A model generated the notes under the pieces. That model was not told where the DNA came from and ran no database searches. It saw only the letters and a program-made list of their open reading frames with translations. Positions 41,392 through 50,704 of a stretch of DNA of 64,000 bases are shown piece by piece (the stretch's first letter is position 1; the number at the start of each line of letters is the position of its first letter). The stretch lies in NCBI GenBank assembly GCA_007134485.1, contig SLKT01000042.1, positions 47,065-111,064 on the forward strand. Reading direction: 5' to 3'. This stretch comes from Wenzhouxiangella sp. Lineage in GTDB: Bacteria > Pseudomonadota > Gammaproteobacteria > Xanthomonadales > Wenzhouxiangellaceae. The position numbers and the translations under genes were made by a program.

Positions 41392-42455
41392 AACGGTGCT
41401 CCGGGACCACGCTGGACCAGCAGATAACGGATCATGACCAACAGCAGGACAGCCATCGGAGCCAGGTAAGCCCCGGGCCAGAACGCCAGCGCGCCTTGCT
41501 CGAGCCAGTTGATCAGTACGCCGAGAAAGCTGTAATACAGCGAAGCCACCAGAGTGGCCGAAAGCACCCGTGACGACTGACCAAGACGGGGATTGATTCG
41601 GCTCAACGCCACCGCAGTCAGCCCGAGCACCAGCATGGACAGCGGACTGACCAGCCGCCACTGCAATTCGGCCACTTCGATCGGCTCGTTGCTGGCCAAC
41701 AGCTCCCTTGTGCTCATGGCGCGTCGCAATTGTTCGCGCTGTGGCGGCGGGCGACTCTGAAAGACCACCTCGAAACGGTCGAAAAGACCGATCAGATCGT
41801 CACCACCATCCGGTTCATTGCGATAGGTACGGACATCTCCGCTGAAAATCAGCCGTACCACGCCATCACCATCATCGGCCTGCTCCAGCCGGCGAGCTCG
41901 AAGCATGCCGCTGCCCTCTTCCAGACGCTGGTGCACCATGACCCGATCCAGGCCACCGGCGCTGCGCCCTTCCGCGTAGATCAACCATTGCTGATCGCCG
42001 ACCTGGAAGCGGCCCGGCTCGATGCGCTCCAGATCGAGCGCGGCGGCCATGCCGCGTTCCAGCTCATAAATGGTGCCATAAGCCCAGGGGCGAAAGACCA
42101 TGGACAAAGCCGCCACGATCAGCGCCAGAATGATCACCCATAGGCCAATCGCCCTGACGATGCGTCGCCGCCCTGCCCCGGCCGCGGCCAGGGCGATGAT
42201 TTCGTGACCGGCCTGCAAGCGACCCAGCCCGATAACGATCCCCAGCAGCACGGAGATCGGAACCAGTACATCCATGAACAGCCCCAGGCGCAAGCCGGCC
42301 ATGGCGCTCACCACCTCCATGGGCCAGCCTTCGACTGCGGCCCGGGCGAGCAGCTGGCTGGCGTAGAACACCAGCACCACGACCACCAGAAACACGAAAA
42401 CCCCGAAGACCGGGCGCAGGATCTCTCGTCCAAGGTAGCGTTCAATCAGGAGCAT
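41388..42455 (-). CDS. lptF: LPS export ABC transporter permease LptF
   Basis: MLLIERYLGREILRPVFGVFVFL, LLGIVIGLGRLQAGHEIIALAAAGAGRRRI. Confidence 0.92.
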   Translation of the reverse strand: MLLIERYLGREILRPVFGVFVFLVVVVLVFYASQLLARAAVEGWPMEVVSAMAGLRLGLFMDVLVPISVLLGIVIGLGRLQAGHEIIALAAAGAGRRRIVRAIGLWVIILALIVAALSMVFRPWAYGTIYELERGMAAALDLERIEPGRFQVGDQQWLIYAEGRSAGGLDRVMVHQRLEEGSGMLRARRLEQADDGDGVVRLIFSGDVRTYRNEPDGGDDLIGLFDRFEVVFQSRPPPQREQLRRAMSTRELLASNEPIEVAELQWRLVSPLSMLVLGLTAVALSRINPRLGQSSRVLSATLVASLYYSFLGVLINWLEQGALAFWPGAYLAPMAVLLLVMIRYLLVQRGPGAPL

Positions 42456-43249
42456 GACGAGGGCCTTTGTGAGATGACCGACTCGACAAGCTCGAGATCC
42501 TCCGTGGAATCGATGTCGACTGCACTGAGCGGATCCTCAAGCAGGCAGGCGCTGACCCGGGCGCCCGCCCGGCTGGACAGGGCGGCCAGGGCCTCGGACA
42601 GAGCGAGGCGTCCGGTCAGGTAGCGCCCCAGTAGCGACCATCCAAGCAGCGAAACGATTCGCCAGGGGCGCTTGCGCTGGCGCTCGATCTGTCGCCACAG
42701 TTCAACAACCGCATCACCTGCCGGATTTCGAAAGACAAACAGGTTGGTGCCACACACGTTGACATCACTGAATCGATAGCGGGTGCGCCGACTCCCGGGA
42801 AAGCGCTGCATGACGGTCTCATATTTCGCCAGGGCAACCGTCACGTCAGCGTCCGCTTCGGTGCCCAGCAACTGTTCCAGCCAGTCTGTTTTCAGCAACG
42901 GGTGATCGGCGGTCACCAGCAGGACGGGACGGCGGCCATCCAGCGCCTTCAGGCCAGCGGCAACACTCAGGCTGGGTGAGGTTTCCGGCCGGATGCGGAT
43001 CAATCGGTCATTGTCGATTGTAATGCGATCCAGAATTGCCCCATGTTCGGCGGTATCCGGCGCCAGCACCACCAGTCGATCAAGCAAGGGCCAGGCAGTC
43101 AGAGTTTCAAGGACCGTTTGCAGCATTGGTCGGCCGGCCACCTGAACGAGCGTCTTGCCGACCACGCCGGCGGTGCGCGCCAAAGGATCATCCGGGCCGC
43201 GATCGCCGGCCAGAACAATGACGTCAATCGGCGACGGCGCCTGCGTCAC
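42446..43249 (-). CDS. MobA-like NTP transferase family protein
   Basis: VIVLAGDRGPDDPLARTAGVVGKTLVQVAGRPMLQTVLE, LVTADHPLL; GTG start overlapping the upstream GNAT stop by 4 nt. Confidence 0.82.
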   Translation of the reverse strand: MTQAPSPIDVIVLAGDRGPDDPLARTAGVVGKTLVQVAGRPMLQTVLETLTAWPLLDRLVVLAPDTAEHGAILDRITIDNDRLIRIRPETSPSLSVAAGLKALDGRRPVLLVTADHPLLKTDWLEQLLGTEADADVTVALAKYETVMQRFPGSRRTRYRFSDVNVCGTNLFVFRNPAGDAVVELWRQIERQRKRPWRIVSLLGWSLLGRYLTGRLALSEALAALSSRAGARVSACLLEDPLSAVDIDSTEDLELVESVISQRPSSCS

Positions 43250-44400
43250 GACAACTCCTTCTCGAAAATACGGTATCGCTTGTACAGATTTCCGCCCATG
43301 GCCTCGATCAGCGAGTTCATGCCCTGGTTGGTCTCCAGTATCCACGAAAGTTCCACATTGGTGATGCCGTCGGCAAACAGCGCATGACGCACCTGATCGA
43401 TCATTCCGAAACTGATCGCCGCTCCGGTGGGGCCGCGCTGGAACCGGCGCCTGACTCCCATGAGCGGCACCCGCGCGGTGGTCGCCTTGCGCGTCTTGAT
43501 GCGCCACAGCAGTTTCGCCCATCCCACGGGCAACAGTGCGCCGTCGAGATCGGCAATCAATTCGTTGATATTGGGCAGGGCGACAATGAAGCCGGCCGCT
43601 TCGCCATCGATTTCCGCGATGCAGGTGTATCCCGGGCGAATGATCTGTCGCAACTCCTTTCCCATGTCGGAGAACTCGCTGCGGGTCAACGGCACGAAAC
43701 CCCAGTTCCGCGACCAGGCATCGTTGAATATGTCGCGCAACAATTCCAGTTCATTCGGATAATCGGAAAAATTCATCGGACGCAAGCGGATTCGCGCGCC
43801 CAGGCGCTGCAGCAATCGCTGCATGGCCAGGGGCGGCTCGAAATCCGGCGCCAATTCATAAGCGAGAAGATCCATGGCCTTCTCGAAACCCAGCCGCTCG
43901 ACCTGTTCAGCGTACCAGGGCGGTGCGTGGCCCATCATCACCATGGGGGGGCGATCACGACCTTCGATCAGCAGCCCGCAGGACTGATTGACGCCGAGAT
44001 CATAAGGCCCACGAATCAGCCCACAGCCTTGCTCGCGCAGCCATTCTTCAGCCGCGCTGAACAAACCCGCGAAAACCTGCGGACAGTTCAGCGCCTCCAG
44101 TTGACCAAAATAGCCGATTTTCCGTCCCGCTCGGGGCGCCTGCAGCGTATCCAGCTGGGCGCTGATGGTGCCCACAACCCGGCCGTTCCTGTTGGCAATG
44201 AACGGCATTGCCGATGCATGCTCGAACCACGGGTGTTTTGCTGACCACTGACGTTTACGCTCGAATCGCAACGGCTCGACCCAGCACGGATCATTCCCAT
44301 GAACCTGGCGCGGGAATCGCAGGAACTTGCTGAAATCCTTGCGGTCTTTTACAGCTTCGATGCTGAGCGCGCCGCTGCCACTGTCCTTCTGATGAGCCAT
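43246..44400 (-). CDS. Large GNAT-fold acyltransferase, candidate bacterial ceramide synthase (bCerS-like)
   Basis: VKDRKDFSKFLRFPRQVHGNDPCWVEPL, GYFGQLEALNCPQVFAGLFSAAEEWLREQGC, NVELSWILETNQGMNSLIEAMGG; ~384 aa, divergent from the spt cluster. Confidence 0.72.
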   Translation of the reverse strand: MAHQKDSGSGALSIEAVKDRKDFSKFLRFPRQVHGNDPCWVEPLRFERKRQWSAKHPWFEHASAMPFIANRNGRVVGTISAQLDTLQAPRAGRKIGYFGQLEALNCPQVFAGLFSAAEEWLREQGCGLIRGPYDLGVNQSCGLLIEGRDRPPMVMMGHAPPWYAEQVERLGFEKAMDLLAYELAPDFEPPLAMQRLLQRLGARIRLRPMNFSDYPNELELLRDIFNDAWSRNWGFVPLTRSEFSDMGKELRQIIRPGYTCIAEIDGEAAGFIVALPNINELIADLDGALLPVGWAKLLWRIKTRKATTARVPLMGVRRRFQRGPTGAAISFGMIDQVRHALFADGITNVELSWILETNQGMNSLIEAMGGNLYKRYRIFEKELS

Positions 44401-44461
44401 CCTTACGCGTTCTCCGAGCTCGCTCCAGACCTGTTCGTGCACCCCTCGGGCAGTATAATTC

Positions 44462-44477
44462 TGTGACCTGCATCACA
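44462..44477. promoter_or_regulatory. CRP/Clp-type palindrome TGTGA-CCTGCA-TCACA
   Basis: Perfect TGTGA-N6-TCACA in the divergent promoter region between the GNAT and acyl-AMP ligase genes. Confidence 0.65.
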
Positions 44478-44541
44478 CTTTTTGGTGCATGGGTCTGCAT
44501 CGAATTGGTATTTGAGTGTTTTCATCAGTTCAGTGGACGCT

Positions 44542-44547
44542 TATAAT
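44542..44547 (+). promoter_or_regulatory. Candidate -10 box TATAAT for the acyl-AMP ligase operon
   Basis: Consensus TATAAT ~75 nt upstream of the ATG at 44621; no good -35 at 17-nt spacing. Confidence 0.4.
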
Positions 44548-44620
44548 GACAGGTTATTGTGCGACAATAATAAGAACGCCCTCTTGGGACGCTCCAAAAA
44601 GAAGGGAACAAACGATTTTG

Positions 44621-46414
44621 ATGCAGAATCCGACTCCGACCAACAATTCGTTGCCCTTGAAGACGACCGGGTATCGCAGCCTGGCCGAAGCGCTTGATTA
44701 TGCCGCCAATGGGACAACGGGTTGCAACTTCTATAACGGCCGTGGAGAGCTGACCAGCGTCCTGTCCTATGCCGATCTTCGCAACCAGGCTCGCAACCTG
44801 GCTCGACGACTGCATGGTCTCGGGCTCCAGCGTGGCAGCACGGTGGCCATGGTGGCCGACACCCACCCGCACTTCCAGGTATTTTTCTTTGCCTGTCAAT
44901 ATGCCGGCCTGGTGCCCGTGCCACTGCCTGCTGCGGTTCACCTAGGCGGACGTGAAGCGTTCGTCTCGCACCTGCGCGCCATGCTGGTCGATTGCCGCGC
45001 CCAGGCCGCCTTTGCACCGGCCACCTTTTCCGGGTTCCTGGTCGATGCCGCCGAAGGCCTCGATCTGCATGCCGTCGGTACGCTGGACACCTTCATGGAG
45101 CTTGAACCGGCCGACGAATTGCCGGAGCCGCCCGAGCTTGATGATCTGGCCTATTTGCAATATACCTCCGGCAGCACGCGGTTCCCGCGTGGCACCATGA
45201 TTACCCAGCGGGCAGTGCTGAACAATCTGTCGGGCATTCTCCAGTACGGGGTCCAGATTCGCCGCGGCGATCGATTCATGTCATGGCTGCCCTACTACCA
45301 TGACATGGGGCTGGTCGGCTTGATCCTGGGACCGGTGGTCTCACAATTGTCGGTCGATTACCTCGGCACCCGCGAATTCGCAATGCGGCCCCGCCTGTGG
45401 CTGAAACTGATGTCGGAGAACCGTTCAACCATCTCGTTCAGCCCGCCCTTCGGCTATGCGCTGTGTGCCCGACGCCTGCGCGAGAGTGACCTGGATCGTT
45501 TCGACCTTTCGGCCTGGCGAGTCGCCGGCGTCGGCGCCGAGATGATTCGTCCGGCCTGGCTGCGGCAATTTGCCGACAACCTGAGTCCAGCCGGGTTTTC
45601 GCGATCAGCCTTTCTGCCGTGCTATGGCATGGCCGAATGTTCACTGGCGGTCAGTTTCGCCCCGCTTGGGCAGGGCCTTGAAGTCGACCGTCTCGACGCC
45701 AATCTGCTCGCGGCCGATCGCAAGGCACGCCTGGTGGGCCACGCCGACGCGGATACGCGGGTTACCGAGTTCGTCAATTGCGGTCGTCCCCTGCCGGAAT
45801 ACGAAGTCGAAATCCGGGATGAGTCCGGCGATCTGGTCGAGGAACGTCAGTGCGGGCGCATCTATCTGCGCGGCCCGAGCGTCATGAAGGGCTACGCCAA
45901 CAACCGCGAGGCGAGCAAGGCCGCACTGAGTGACGACGGCTGGCTCAACACCGGCGATATCGGTTACCGGGCCGGCGACTCTCTTTTCATTACCGGTCGG
46001 GCCAAGGATCTGTTGATCATCAATGGCCGCAACATCTGGCCCCAGGACCTGGAATTCGTCGCCGAGCAGCAACCGGAGGTGCGCCCCGAGGATGCTTCCG
46101 CGTTTTCGATTCCCGGAGAGGATGGCACGGAAGTCGCGGTCCTGGTCGTGCAATGCCGCGAGCGTGACGCCTTTCGTCAGGCCAGCCTGGTCGAATGCCT
46201 CAAGCAGCGCATCCAGTCCGAATTCGGTATTGCCTGCCTGATCGAGCTTGTGCCGCCGCATACACTGCCACGCACGTCCTCCGGCAAGCTCTCGCGCAGC
46301 GGCGCCCGGCTCGACTTTCTCAAGCGCAATGGTCTCGAGGAACGTGGGATCCTGCCGCGTGAGCTGGTCGATCGCACCCCCCATACCGAAGCGACTGACA
46401 ATCCCGCTGCCTGA
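44621..46414 (+). CDS. Fatty acyl-AMP ligase / acyl-ACP synthetase-like
   Basis: LAYLQYTSGSTRFPRGTMITQRAVLNNL, SWLPYYHDMGLVGLILGP, ITGRAKDLLIINGRNIWPQDLE; FAAL-type. Start MQNPTPTNN. Confidence 0.88.
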   Translation: MQNPTPTNNSLPLKTTGYRSLAEALDYAANGTTGCNFYNGRGELTSVLSYADLRNQARNLARRLHGLGLQRGSTVAMVADTHPHFQVFFFACQYAGLVPVPLPAAVHLGGREAFVSHLRAMLVDCRAQAAFAPATFSGFLVDAAEGLDLHAVGTLDTFMELEPADELPEPPELDDLAYLQYTSGSTRFPRGTMITQRAVLNNLSGILQYGVQIRRGDRFMSWLPYYHDMGLVGLILGPVVSQLSVDYLGTREFAMRPRLWLKLMSENRSTISFSPPFGYALCARRLRESDLDRFDLSAWRVAGVGAEMIRPAWLRQFADNLSPAGFSRSAFLPCYGMAECSLAVSFAPLGQGLEVDRLDANLLAADRKARLVGHADADTRVTEFVNCGRPLPEYEVEIRDESGDLVEERQCGRIYLRGPSVMKGYANNREASKAALSDDGWLNTGDIGYRAGDSLFITGRAKDLLIINGRNIWPQDLEFVAEQQPEVRPEDASAFSIPGEDGTEVAVLVVQCRERDAFRQASLVECLKQRIQSEFGIACLIELVPPHTLPRTSSGKLSRSGARLDFLKRNGLEERGILPRELVDRTPHTEATDNPAA

Positions 46415-46429
46415 TCGCCTGGCCGGGGC

Positions 46430-47356
46430 ATGACCGACACCGCCCTGACCGGCGCCACCGGCTTTGTCGGACGTCGGCTGTTGGCCATGCTGCTGGCAGA
46501 AAACCACTCGGTCCGGGCACTGGCCCGTGAAGGCCGCACCCTGCCCGAGCACGAACACCTCAGCCGAATCACCGGATCGCTGAGCGATGTCAACGCTCTG
46601 AAATCCCTGGTCAGCGGCGCCGACGTGGTGATTCATCTGGCTGGGGCAACCAGTGGCTTCGACTACCGGGACCTGGCCCGGACCAACGTGGCCGGCTGTC
46701 AGCGGCTGCTCCAGGCCATGGCGACGAGCGCACCCGCTGCGCGACTGATCCATGTATCCAGCCTGGCCGCCCGTGAACCGCAACTGTCCGACTATGCCGC
46801 CAGCAAACACGCCGGAGAGGAGGTCGTCCATGCCGCGGCCAACAACTGGCTGATCATTCGTCCGCCGGCCGTGTACGGTCCCGAGGATCCGGCGCTGGCG
46901 CCGTTGTGGCGCCTGCTGGCGCGCGGCTGGTTGCCACGAATCGGGTCGGACCAGGCACGCTTCTCTCTGTTGCATGTCGATGATCTGTGTTCAGCGCTGA
47001 TTCGTTCCGCAGAAGGTGACTGGCCAGAGAATACGCTCATCGAGTTGCATGATGGACGTCCGGATGGCTACAGCTGGAATGAAATCGCCGCGATTGCCGC
47101 CGACATTCGCGGCCGGCGAGTCAGAGCCATCAAGGTCCCTGAAGGCGTGCTGAAAGCCATCGGAGCCACCCACCTGGCCCTTGCCCGCATGCGCCGAACC
47201 CGGCCGCCTGTTCTGGTGCCGAACAAGGTTTCCGAACTGGTTCATCCGGACTGGGTCTGTGATAATACCCGTCTTCCCGGTTGCCCGGACTGGCGACCCA
47301 TTCGAACACTCGAAAACAGCCTGACGACCTTGCCTGGATGGAAAAAATTCCAATGA
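46430..47356 (+). CDS. NAD-dependent epimerase/dehydratase (candidate ceramide reductase CerR-like)
   Basis: ALTGATGFVGRRLLAMLL, VIHLAGATSGFDYRDLARTNVAGCQRLLQA, YAASKHAGEEVV; sits between acyl ligase and ACP/spt. Confidence 0.82.
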   Translation: MTDTALTGATGFVGRRLLAMLLAENHSVRALAREGRTLPEHEHLSRITGSLSDVNALKSLVSGADVVIHLAGATSGFDYRDLARTNVAGCQRLLQAMATSAPAARLIHVSSLAAREPQLSDYAASKHAGEEVVHAAANNWLIIRPPAVYGPEDPALAPLWRLLARGWLPRIGSDQARFSLLHVDDLCSALIRSAEGDWPENTLIELHDGRPDGYSWNEIAAIAADIRGRRVRAIKVPEGVLKAIGATHLALARMRRTRPPVLVPNKVSELVHPDWVCDNTRLPGCPDWRPIRTLENSLTTLPGWKKFQ

Positions 47357-47613
47357 CCAACGAATTGCGCCAAGAAATCGACCAAGCCATCAGCCGGGCG
47401 CTGGCCACTGCACTACCGGAAATGAAGGACATTGACCGAGATGCCGCCCTGACCGGTGATATCGGCCTGGATTCGGTACAGATCATGAACCTGGTCATGG
47501 AGATCGAAGATGATCTCGATGTGTCCGTGCCGGTCGATATCCTGTCCGAAGTTCAGACCCTCAATCAACTGGCCGAGCGCCTTGAATCCCTGGTCGGCGA
47601 ATCACGCTCATGA
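47353..47613 (+). CDS. Dedicated acyl carrier protein
   Basis: LTGDIGLDSVQIMNLVMEIEDDLDVSVPVDILSEVQTLNQLAERL. Confidence 0.9.
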   Translation: MTNELRQEIDQAISRALATALPEMKDIDRDAALTGDIGLDSVQIMNLVMEIEDDLDVSVPVDILSEVQTLNQLAERLESLVGESRS

Positions 47614-48794
47614 GTCTGTTCGACAAGTTTCACAAGCTGGCCGAGGCACGCTCCGGGCTCGGCCAGGATGGACCGGCCCCGATCGCCACGCCCATCGAGC
47701 GGGTCGATTCGGCTACACGCGGCTGGATTGGCGGACGTGAAGTCATTCTGGCCGGGACCAACAATTATCTCGGCCTGACCTTTCATCCTGATGTCATCGC
47801 CGCCGGCACCCGGGCGCTGACTGAGCTGGGCTCGGGCACCACCGGTTCACGCATGGCCAATGGCAGCTATGGCGCTCACCAGGCGCTGGAGGCCGAACTG
47901 GCGGCCGCATTCGGCTGGCCCTCGGCGATTGTATTTTCAACCGGTTACCAGGCCAATCTCGGCGCCCTGTCGACCCTGGTGGGCCAGGGTGAATACCTGC
48001 TGCTCGATTCCGACAGCCACGCCAGCATCTATGACGGCGCTCGACTGAGCAATGCCCAGACCATACGCTTTCGCCACAACGACCCGGAAAACCTGGATCG
48101 GCGCCTGTCCCGGCTGGGCGATGATGCCGGCCGCGCCCTGGTGGTGGTCGAGGGGTTGTATTCCATGCTCGGCGACCAGCCGCCGCTGGCCGAGTTTGTC
48201 GAGGTAAAGAACAACCACAAGGCCTGGCTGATGGTCGATGAGGCCCATTCGTTCGGTGTGTTCGGTGAGCGCGGACTCGGCCTGGCCGAACAGGCCGGAC
48301 TGTTGGATCAAGTCGATTTCATCGTCGGCACCTTCTCCAAGAGCCTGGCCGGAATCGGCGGCTTTTGCGTCAGTCCGCATACCGACCTGGAATTGCTGCG
48401 CCTGGCCAGTCGCCCGTACATTTTCACCGCCTCACCCTCTCCCACAGTCATCGCCTCGACCCGCAAGGCCCTGGAGCTGCTGGTCAACGGCCAGGAACTC
48501 AGGCTATCACTACAAAGGAATATCAATCGTTTATACGAAGAAGTGAAAGCGATGGGTTATGAGCTGGGTAGCCCCGATCCCGGACCGGTCATGGCCATAA
48601 TCCTGCCTGACCGCGCCACGGCCCTGGCCCACTGGAAAGGCCTGCTGAATGCCGGCATCTATGCCAACCTGATGATCCCGCCGGCCACCCCTGCCGGATT
48701 GAACCTGCTGAGAATTTCCCTGAGTGCAGCGCATACCGACGCCGATATTGACCAGATCGTCAATGCCTTGCGCAAACTTCGTGACGGCTTGTAG
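47610..48794 (+). CDS. spt: Serine palmitoyltransferase-like alpha-oxoamine synthase
   Basis: AOS family: TNNYLGLTFHPDVIAAGTRALTELGSGTTGSRMANGSYGAHQALEAELAAAFG, VDEAHSFGVFGERGLG, GTFSKSLAGIGGF; sphingolipid assignment from gene context. Confidence 0.82.
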   Translation: MSLFDKFHKLAEARSGLGQDGPAPIATPIERVDSATRGWIGGREVILAGTNNYLGLTFHPDVIAAGTRALTELGSGTTGSRMANGSYGAHQALEAELAAAFGWPSAIVFSTGYQANLGALSTLVGQGEYLLLDSDSHASIYDGARLSNAQTIRFRHNDPENLDRRLSRLGDDAGRALVVVEGLYSMLGDQPPLAEFVEVKNNHKAWLMVDEAHSFGVFGERGLGLAEQAGLLDQVDFIVGTFSKSLAGIGGFCVSPHTDLELLRLASRPYIFTASPSPTVIASTRKALELLVNGQELRLSLQRNINRLYEEVKAMGYELGSPDPGPVMAIILPDRATALAHWKGLLNAGIYANLMIPPATPAGLNLLRISLSAAHTDADIDQIVNALRKLRDGL

Positions 48795-48844
48795 AGCTTT
48801 CCGGCGCCTCGGCTAGAGCCCGGACTCTAGAATGCGCGACTACC

Positions 48845-49198
48845 GTGTTCGGCATGGCCAACACCCTCCAGTGTCCGAACATGATCCTTGCGCACCTTTC
48901 AAGAAGCTTGCTGATTGCCCTTTTCGCACTCGCCCTGGCCGCGCCCGCCAGTCAGGCTGGCGAATGTCAATGTGGTTGCAGTGCTTACTACGACATGCTC
49001 GAAAGCATCGAGCGCGATGCCGGCCAATGGCCGGCCAAGCTGGACCGGTGCGCGGGCGCTTGCGCCACTGCCTGGTCCCAGTGCGAGATCAGCCAGAACA
49101 AGTCGGAGCGGTTGGCCGCAGCCGAGTCCGATGACAGCGAGTCAGATGCCGATACTCGCGAACAGGACAATGACGAGAATGACGCCCTGTCTCACTGA
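48845..49198 (+). CDS. Small exported cysteine-rich protein of unknown function
   Basis: Signal peptide (LLIALFALALAAPASQA) then GECQCGCSAYYDMLESIERDAGQWPAKLDRCAGACATAWSQC and acidic tail. Confidence 0.6.
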   Translation: MFGMANTLQCPNMILAHLSRSLLIALFALALAAPASQAGECQCGCSAYYDMLESIERDAGQWPAKLDRCAGACATAWSQCEISQNKSERLAAAESDDSESDADTREQDNDENDALSH

Positions 49199-49207
49199 CT
49201 CGGCGCC

Positions 49208-50704
49208 TTACCAGGACTCGACAATGGTCTTGCGCTCCAGCGGGTCCATCGCAGAAATCCTTTCGTCCTGGTAGTAGGAATCGCTGCGAATCGACTTGGT
49301 CGAGATTTCGGCAAAGATACAGCCCTTGCGAGTGCGGAAGGCATGCAACTGGTCACGCTCGACCAGCAGTTTGTCACCCGGCTCGAGATGGATGATATCG
49401 CCATCCAGATCGACCTCCAGATCACCCCACAGTACGTGGAAGGTTTCTTCCTTGGCCTTGTGTTTGTGATGGGGATGTTTCTGACCGGGCAGCATGATCA
49501 GGAACTTGTTGCAATACTCACGGTTGATTGAATTGATCAGCACACAACCGGTCTCGCGAAAACGGTCGATCCCGTAGTGATGCGAGATCTCGATACTGAT
49601 GTCATCGCCCAGGGCGATACCGGCCTCGTAGAGCTGACCCTTGGCATCATGCAGGATACCGCGAATCTGGGTGTACTTGTCCTGCTGGGCATGCTCGAAA
49701 ATGGCCTCATCGGCCGGATAGTCGCGCGAGGCGACAAAGCTGGCGCGATACTGGCCGAACTGCCCTGAGGTCAACTGGCCGTCCTGGCAGGGCATCGCGA
49801 AGTAGACATCTTCGCGCTTGATGTCCTCGCCCTTCTTGATCGGCCGCTTAGCGAATACGCCGCGCTGCAATTGCAGCAATGATTCGTATTCCTTCTGGCT
49901 GACGTGTTTGTCATCGTCGCTGCCCATGATGGCCCGCGCACGGTTGGCGGCATCCAGCCACTGACCGGCCTGCTCCGGGTTCATGGAATACTTGTTCAGG
50001 GCAATCTCATCGGTCTCGACGCCGAAGTGGCGCTCCAGCAACTTCGCGCCCTGGGCCACTGCAACCATGACCACATCGGTATCGTCCGGCGCCTCGTGCC
50101 CGGAGTAGCCGATGGTGACATACGGGTAGCGCCGGATCATCTTGGCCATGAAATTCATGGCATGCTGTTCCTGCGGGGTCGGATACAACGACACGCAGTG
50201 CATGATGGCCAGCTCAGACACCCGCTTGCTCAGGAAGGTGACCAGGTTGTCGATCTCGTAGATCGACAGCCCCCCGGTCGAGGCGATCACCGGCTTGTCG
50301 GCCGCGGCAATGGCCTCGATCAAGGGCCAGTCGGTAGCCGAGCAACTGGCAACCTTGATGATTTCCACGCCCAGCGACTGGCACAGTCCCACCGAGGGCT
50401 CGTCGAACGGCGTGGCCACCGAGACCAGCCCGGCCTTGCGGGTCGCATCAACCAGTTGACGGAACTGGCCATCATCCAGACGCGTGCTCTCGAAGCGCGG
50501 GATATGCATGATGTCATCGCGACCCTTGGCGGTCGGATGAATGAAGCTGTCAAGCTCGCGAAACTGCAGCTTGACGGCGGCCCGAACACGATGCTCGCGC
50601 GCCAGTCTGGCGGCGGCATCAATGATCTTCATCCCATGGGCGACATCGCCCTGGTGATTGTTGGCCATTTCGAAGATATGGAGATTCTCGAAAATCCTGC
50701 TCAT
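49208..50704 (-). CDS. neuB: NeuB-family N-acylneuraminate synthase with C-terminal cupin domain
   Basis: IFEMANNHQGDVAHGMKIIDAA, STGGLSIYEIDNLV, SAF-like region, then PGQKHPHHKHKAKEETFHVLWGDLEVDLDGDIIHLEPGD cupin. Confidence 0.87.
   Translation of the reverse strand: MSRIFENLHIFEMANNHQGDVAHGMKIIDAAARLAREHRVRAAVKLQFRELDSFIHPTAKGRDDIMHIPRFESTRLDDGQFRQLVDATRKAGLVSVATPFDEPSVGLCQSLGVEIIKVASCSATDWPLIEAIAAADKPVIASTGGLSIYEIDNLVTFLSKRVSELAIMHCVSLYPTPQEQHAMNFMAKMIRRYPYVTIGYSGHEAPDDTDVVMVAVAQGAKLLERHFGVETDEIALNKYSMNPEQAGQWLDAANRARAIMGSDDDKHVSQKEYESLLQLQRGVFAKRPIKKGEDIKREDVYFAMPCQDGQLTSGQFGQYRASFVASRDYPADEAIFEHAQQDKYTQIRGILHDAKGQLYEAGIALGDDISIEISHHYGIDRFRETGCVLINSINREYCNKFLIMLPGQKHPHHKHKAKEETFHVLWGDLEVDLDGDIIHLEPGDKLLVERDQLHAFRTRKGCIFAEISTKSIRSDSYYQDERISAMDPLERKTIVESW

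Noticed and set aside
45641-46975. 444-aa minus-strand ORF antisense to the acyl-AMP ligase/epimerase
   Set aside because: Shadow ORF; coding strand assignments are strong.
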